From: UMGS946 sp048421225
GTDB lineage: Bacteria; Bacillota; Clostridia; Christensenellales; CAG-138
Reading direction: 5' to 3'
Length of the DNA: 16,387 nt
NCBI GenBank assembly: GCA_048421225.1
Contig: DBFNRV010000024.1
Span: forward strand, 1 to 16,387
Numbering within the stretch: the first letter of the stretch is position 1; each line of letters starts with the position of its first letter. This document shows positions 15,229 through 16,387 of this stretch, piece by piece. The notes below the pieces were generated by a model. It ran no database searches and was not told the DNA's origin. It was given only the letters and a program-made list of their open reading frames with translations. The translations under genes were made by a program, and so were the position numbers.

Positions 15229-16387
15229 TTAGCTTGCTCTGCCGCGCTTAATGGCGCGCGGACGGTCCGTATCGGCGGCAGGGGATTTGCCGCTGTTTTT
15301 GTTGCTTTTCCTATAATCAAACGGGGACTGCTTTGTTTTGATGTTTGTGCAGTCTGTTGTGGATGAGTCGTCTTCTACGACACTAGACGTTATATCAAAG
15401 CAGTGATTACTCCAGCCGTCATCCCCAGGCGTATGTGAAGAGTTATTATATTGGAGTGCCCTGAAGCACAAATTACCGTTGCCATTCTTCTGTAATATGC
15501 TATAAATGGGCGCTTTTGTTTTATACAGGCCATAACTCCTATTACTATTCTTAACGGTATCATTTAAATTGGCATAGATGGAGTGCTCGCTTCCATTAAC
15601 CATATTGTTTTTTTTAAAATAGCAATATGTGGCGTTGAGAAAGTTGCGTCCAGGATGGCCATGTTTGTTATCATATCCCGCGCTTATGGCAACCCCCTGC
15701 GGTTTGTAGTTGCTGAGGAAGCCGCTATATATTTGCCACTTATTATCGACGTCAACGCCTTTAGTTTTAAAATATCCGCAGGATGTTAAGTCGGCTCCGT
15801 GGTGAGGCGCGGTCATTACGTTTGCATCAACGTATTTAGTTTTGTCTGAGATAGTATTTAAGTGAGCCATTGTCTCCACTGTAGCGTCGCCCGTCATTAG
15901 GTATTTGCCCTTTACTGTGTCCCATAACGAGACTATGGAAGCGCGATTCTCCAGACTTCTGTCAACGTCCGAGATGCTATCAATTGATGTATCCAGCAAA
16001 CATAGAAACCGGATTACTACATTCTCTATGTTCTGAAGCTCTATATCTTTTCCATTTTTATCAATCAGCAAACGATCGGGCTTAGTTGCAGCAGCACCAA
16101 AATTGTTAAAGGTCTTCGTTGTTTTATCTCCGCCGTAATAAAACGTACCCACAACCGCGGGGCTTAACTTTTGTTCATCAATTTTATGAGTTATGCTATT
16201 GTAGCTTATATTTGAATCCTTCATTATTGTTTCTAGATCGTCATTCATTTTAGGTGCTGTGTGGGAGACCTCCTTCAAAATATTATCAAGAGTTAAAGGC
16301 TTTGTGCCTTTTTTATCAATCAATTTATATCCTCTTTTTAACTTTTGTATGGCTATTCTTTTTTTTTGATGGCATTTAAGATAATAT
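15229..16387 (-). CDS. ComEC-like MBL-fold metallohydrolase, N-terminus outside window (partial)
   Basis: The frame stays open to the window edge, so the gene is 5'-partial. A TTG at 16323 with GAGG 7 bases upstream is a possible internal start giving 364 residues. Numbered from that TTG, the C-terminal MBL motifs are ENRASIVSLW (125-134), YLMTGDA (141-147, metal-ligand Asp146), APHHGAD (172-178, ligand His) and SAGYDNKHGHP (214-224). This order is that of ComEC/Rec2-type hydrolases. The N-terminal HxHxDH metal site is not in the visible part and should lie beyond the edge. After the fold comes an Asn/Ser-rich region, then a basic tail (RPRAIKRGRAS). The gene is more AT-rich than the rest of the window. 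It is followed after 15 bases by the giant gene. Confidence 0.8.
   Translation of the reverse strand, partial: YYLKCHQKKRIAIQKLKRGYKLIDKKGTKPLTLDNILKEVSHTAPKMNDDLETIMKDSNISYNSITHKIDEQKLSPAVVGTFYYGGDKTTKTFNNFGAAATKPDRLLIDKNGKDIELQNIENVVIRFLCLLDTSIDSISDVDRSLENRASIVSLWDTVKGKYLMTGDATVETMAHLNTISDKTKYVDANVMTAPHHGADLTSCGYFKTKGVDVDNKWQIYSGFLSNYKPQGVAISAGYDNKHGHPGRNFLNATYCYFKKNNMVNGSEHSIYANLNDTVKNSNRSYGLYKTKAPIYSILQKNGNGNLCFRALQYNNSSHTPGDDGWSNHCFDITSSVVEDDSSTTDCTNIKTKQSPFDYRKSNKNSGKSPAADTDRPRAIKRGRAS

Overview
The window looks like a chromosomal segment of a Clostridia-type Firmicute of moderate G+C content. The main reason is the linked run rpmG-secE-nusG-rplK-rplA, with a four-cysteine L33, a one-helix SecE, strong AGGAGG-type ribosome binding sites and a consensus sigma-A promoter. 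No tRNA, rRNA, CRISPR array or transposase is visible.

Left part, positions 1-1740. Positions 1-398 hold a near-perfect direct repeat with a 239-base period; each copy carries a long hairpin and a terminator-like hairpin. A minus-strand gene for a predicted soluble HExxH zinc peptidase (413-1492) follows. A 248-base gene-free stretch (1493-1740) is packed with seven short inverted repeats.

Ribosomal and transcription block, 1741-4334, minus strand. Reading 5' to 3', a TTGACA promoter drives rpmG (L33), secE, nusG, rplK (L11) and rplA (L1). Two hairpins resemble the L1-binding site of 23S rRNA. One lies just upstream of the rplK ribosome binding site and the other directly abuts the rplA ribosome binding site, so L1 probably controls both genes. 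An intrinsic terminator lies between nusG and rplK. The usual rplJ-rplL-rpoB genes do not follow rplA.

Middle, 4335-6054, plus strand. A divergent extended -10 promoter precedes a TraX-family membrane protein and then a small acidic protein of unknown function. A roughly 225-nt stretch with a long interrupted closing helix and internal hairpins follows, which I propose as a structured RNA. It ends at a strong bidirectional terminator shared with the convergent giant gene.

Right part, 6055-16387, minus strand. Two tightly coupled genes occupy this region. The first runs off the right edge and encodes the C-terminal half of a ComEC-like metallo-beta-lactamase-fold hydrolase. Fifteen bases later begins a single 3052-residue reading frame with no signal peptide. 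It has a repetitive beta-rich N-terminal third, a glycine-rich hydrophobic section, several degenerate LysM-like modules in the middle and a long, mostly beta C-terminal half. This hydrolase plus giant-protein pair is the most promising candidate for an undescribed system. Its function cannot be read from sequence alone.
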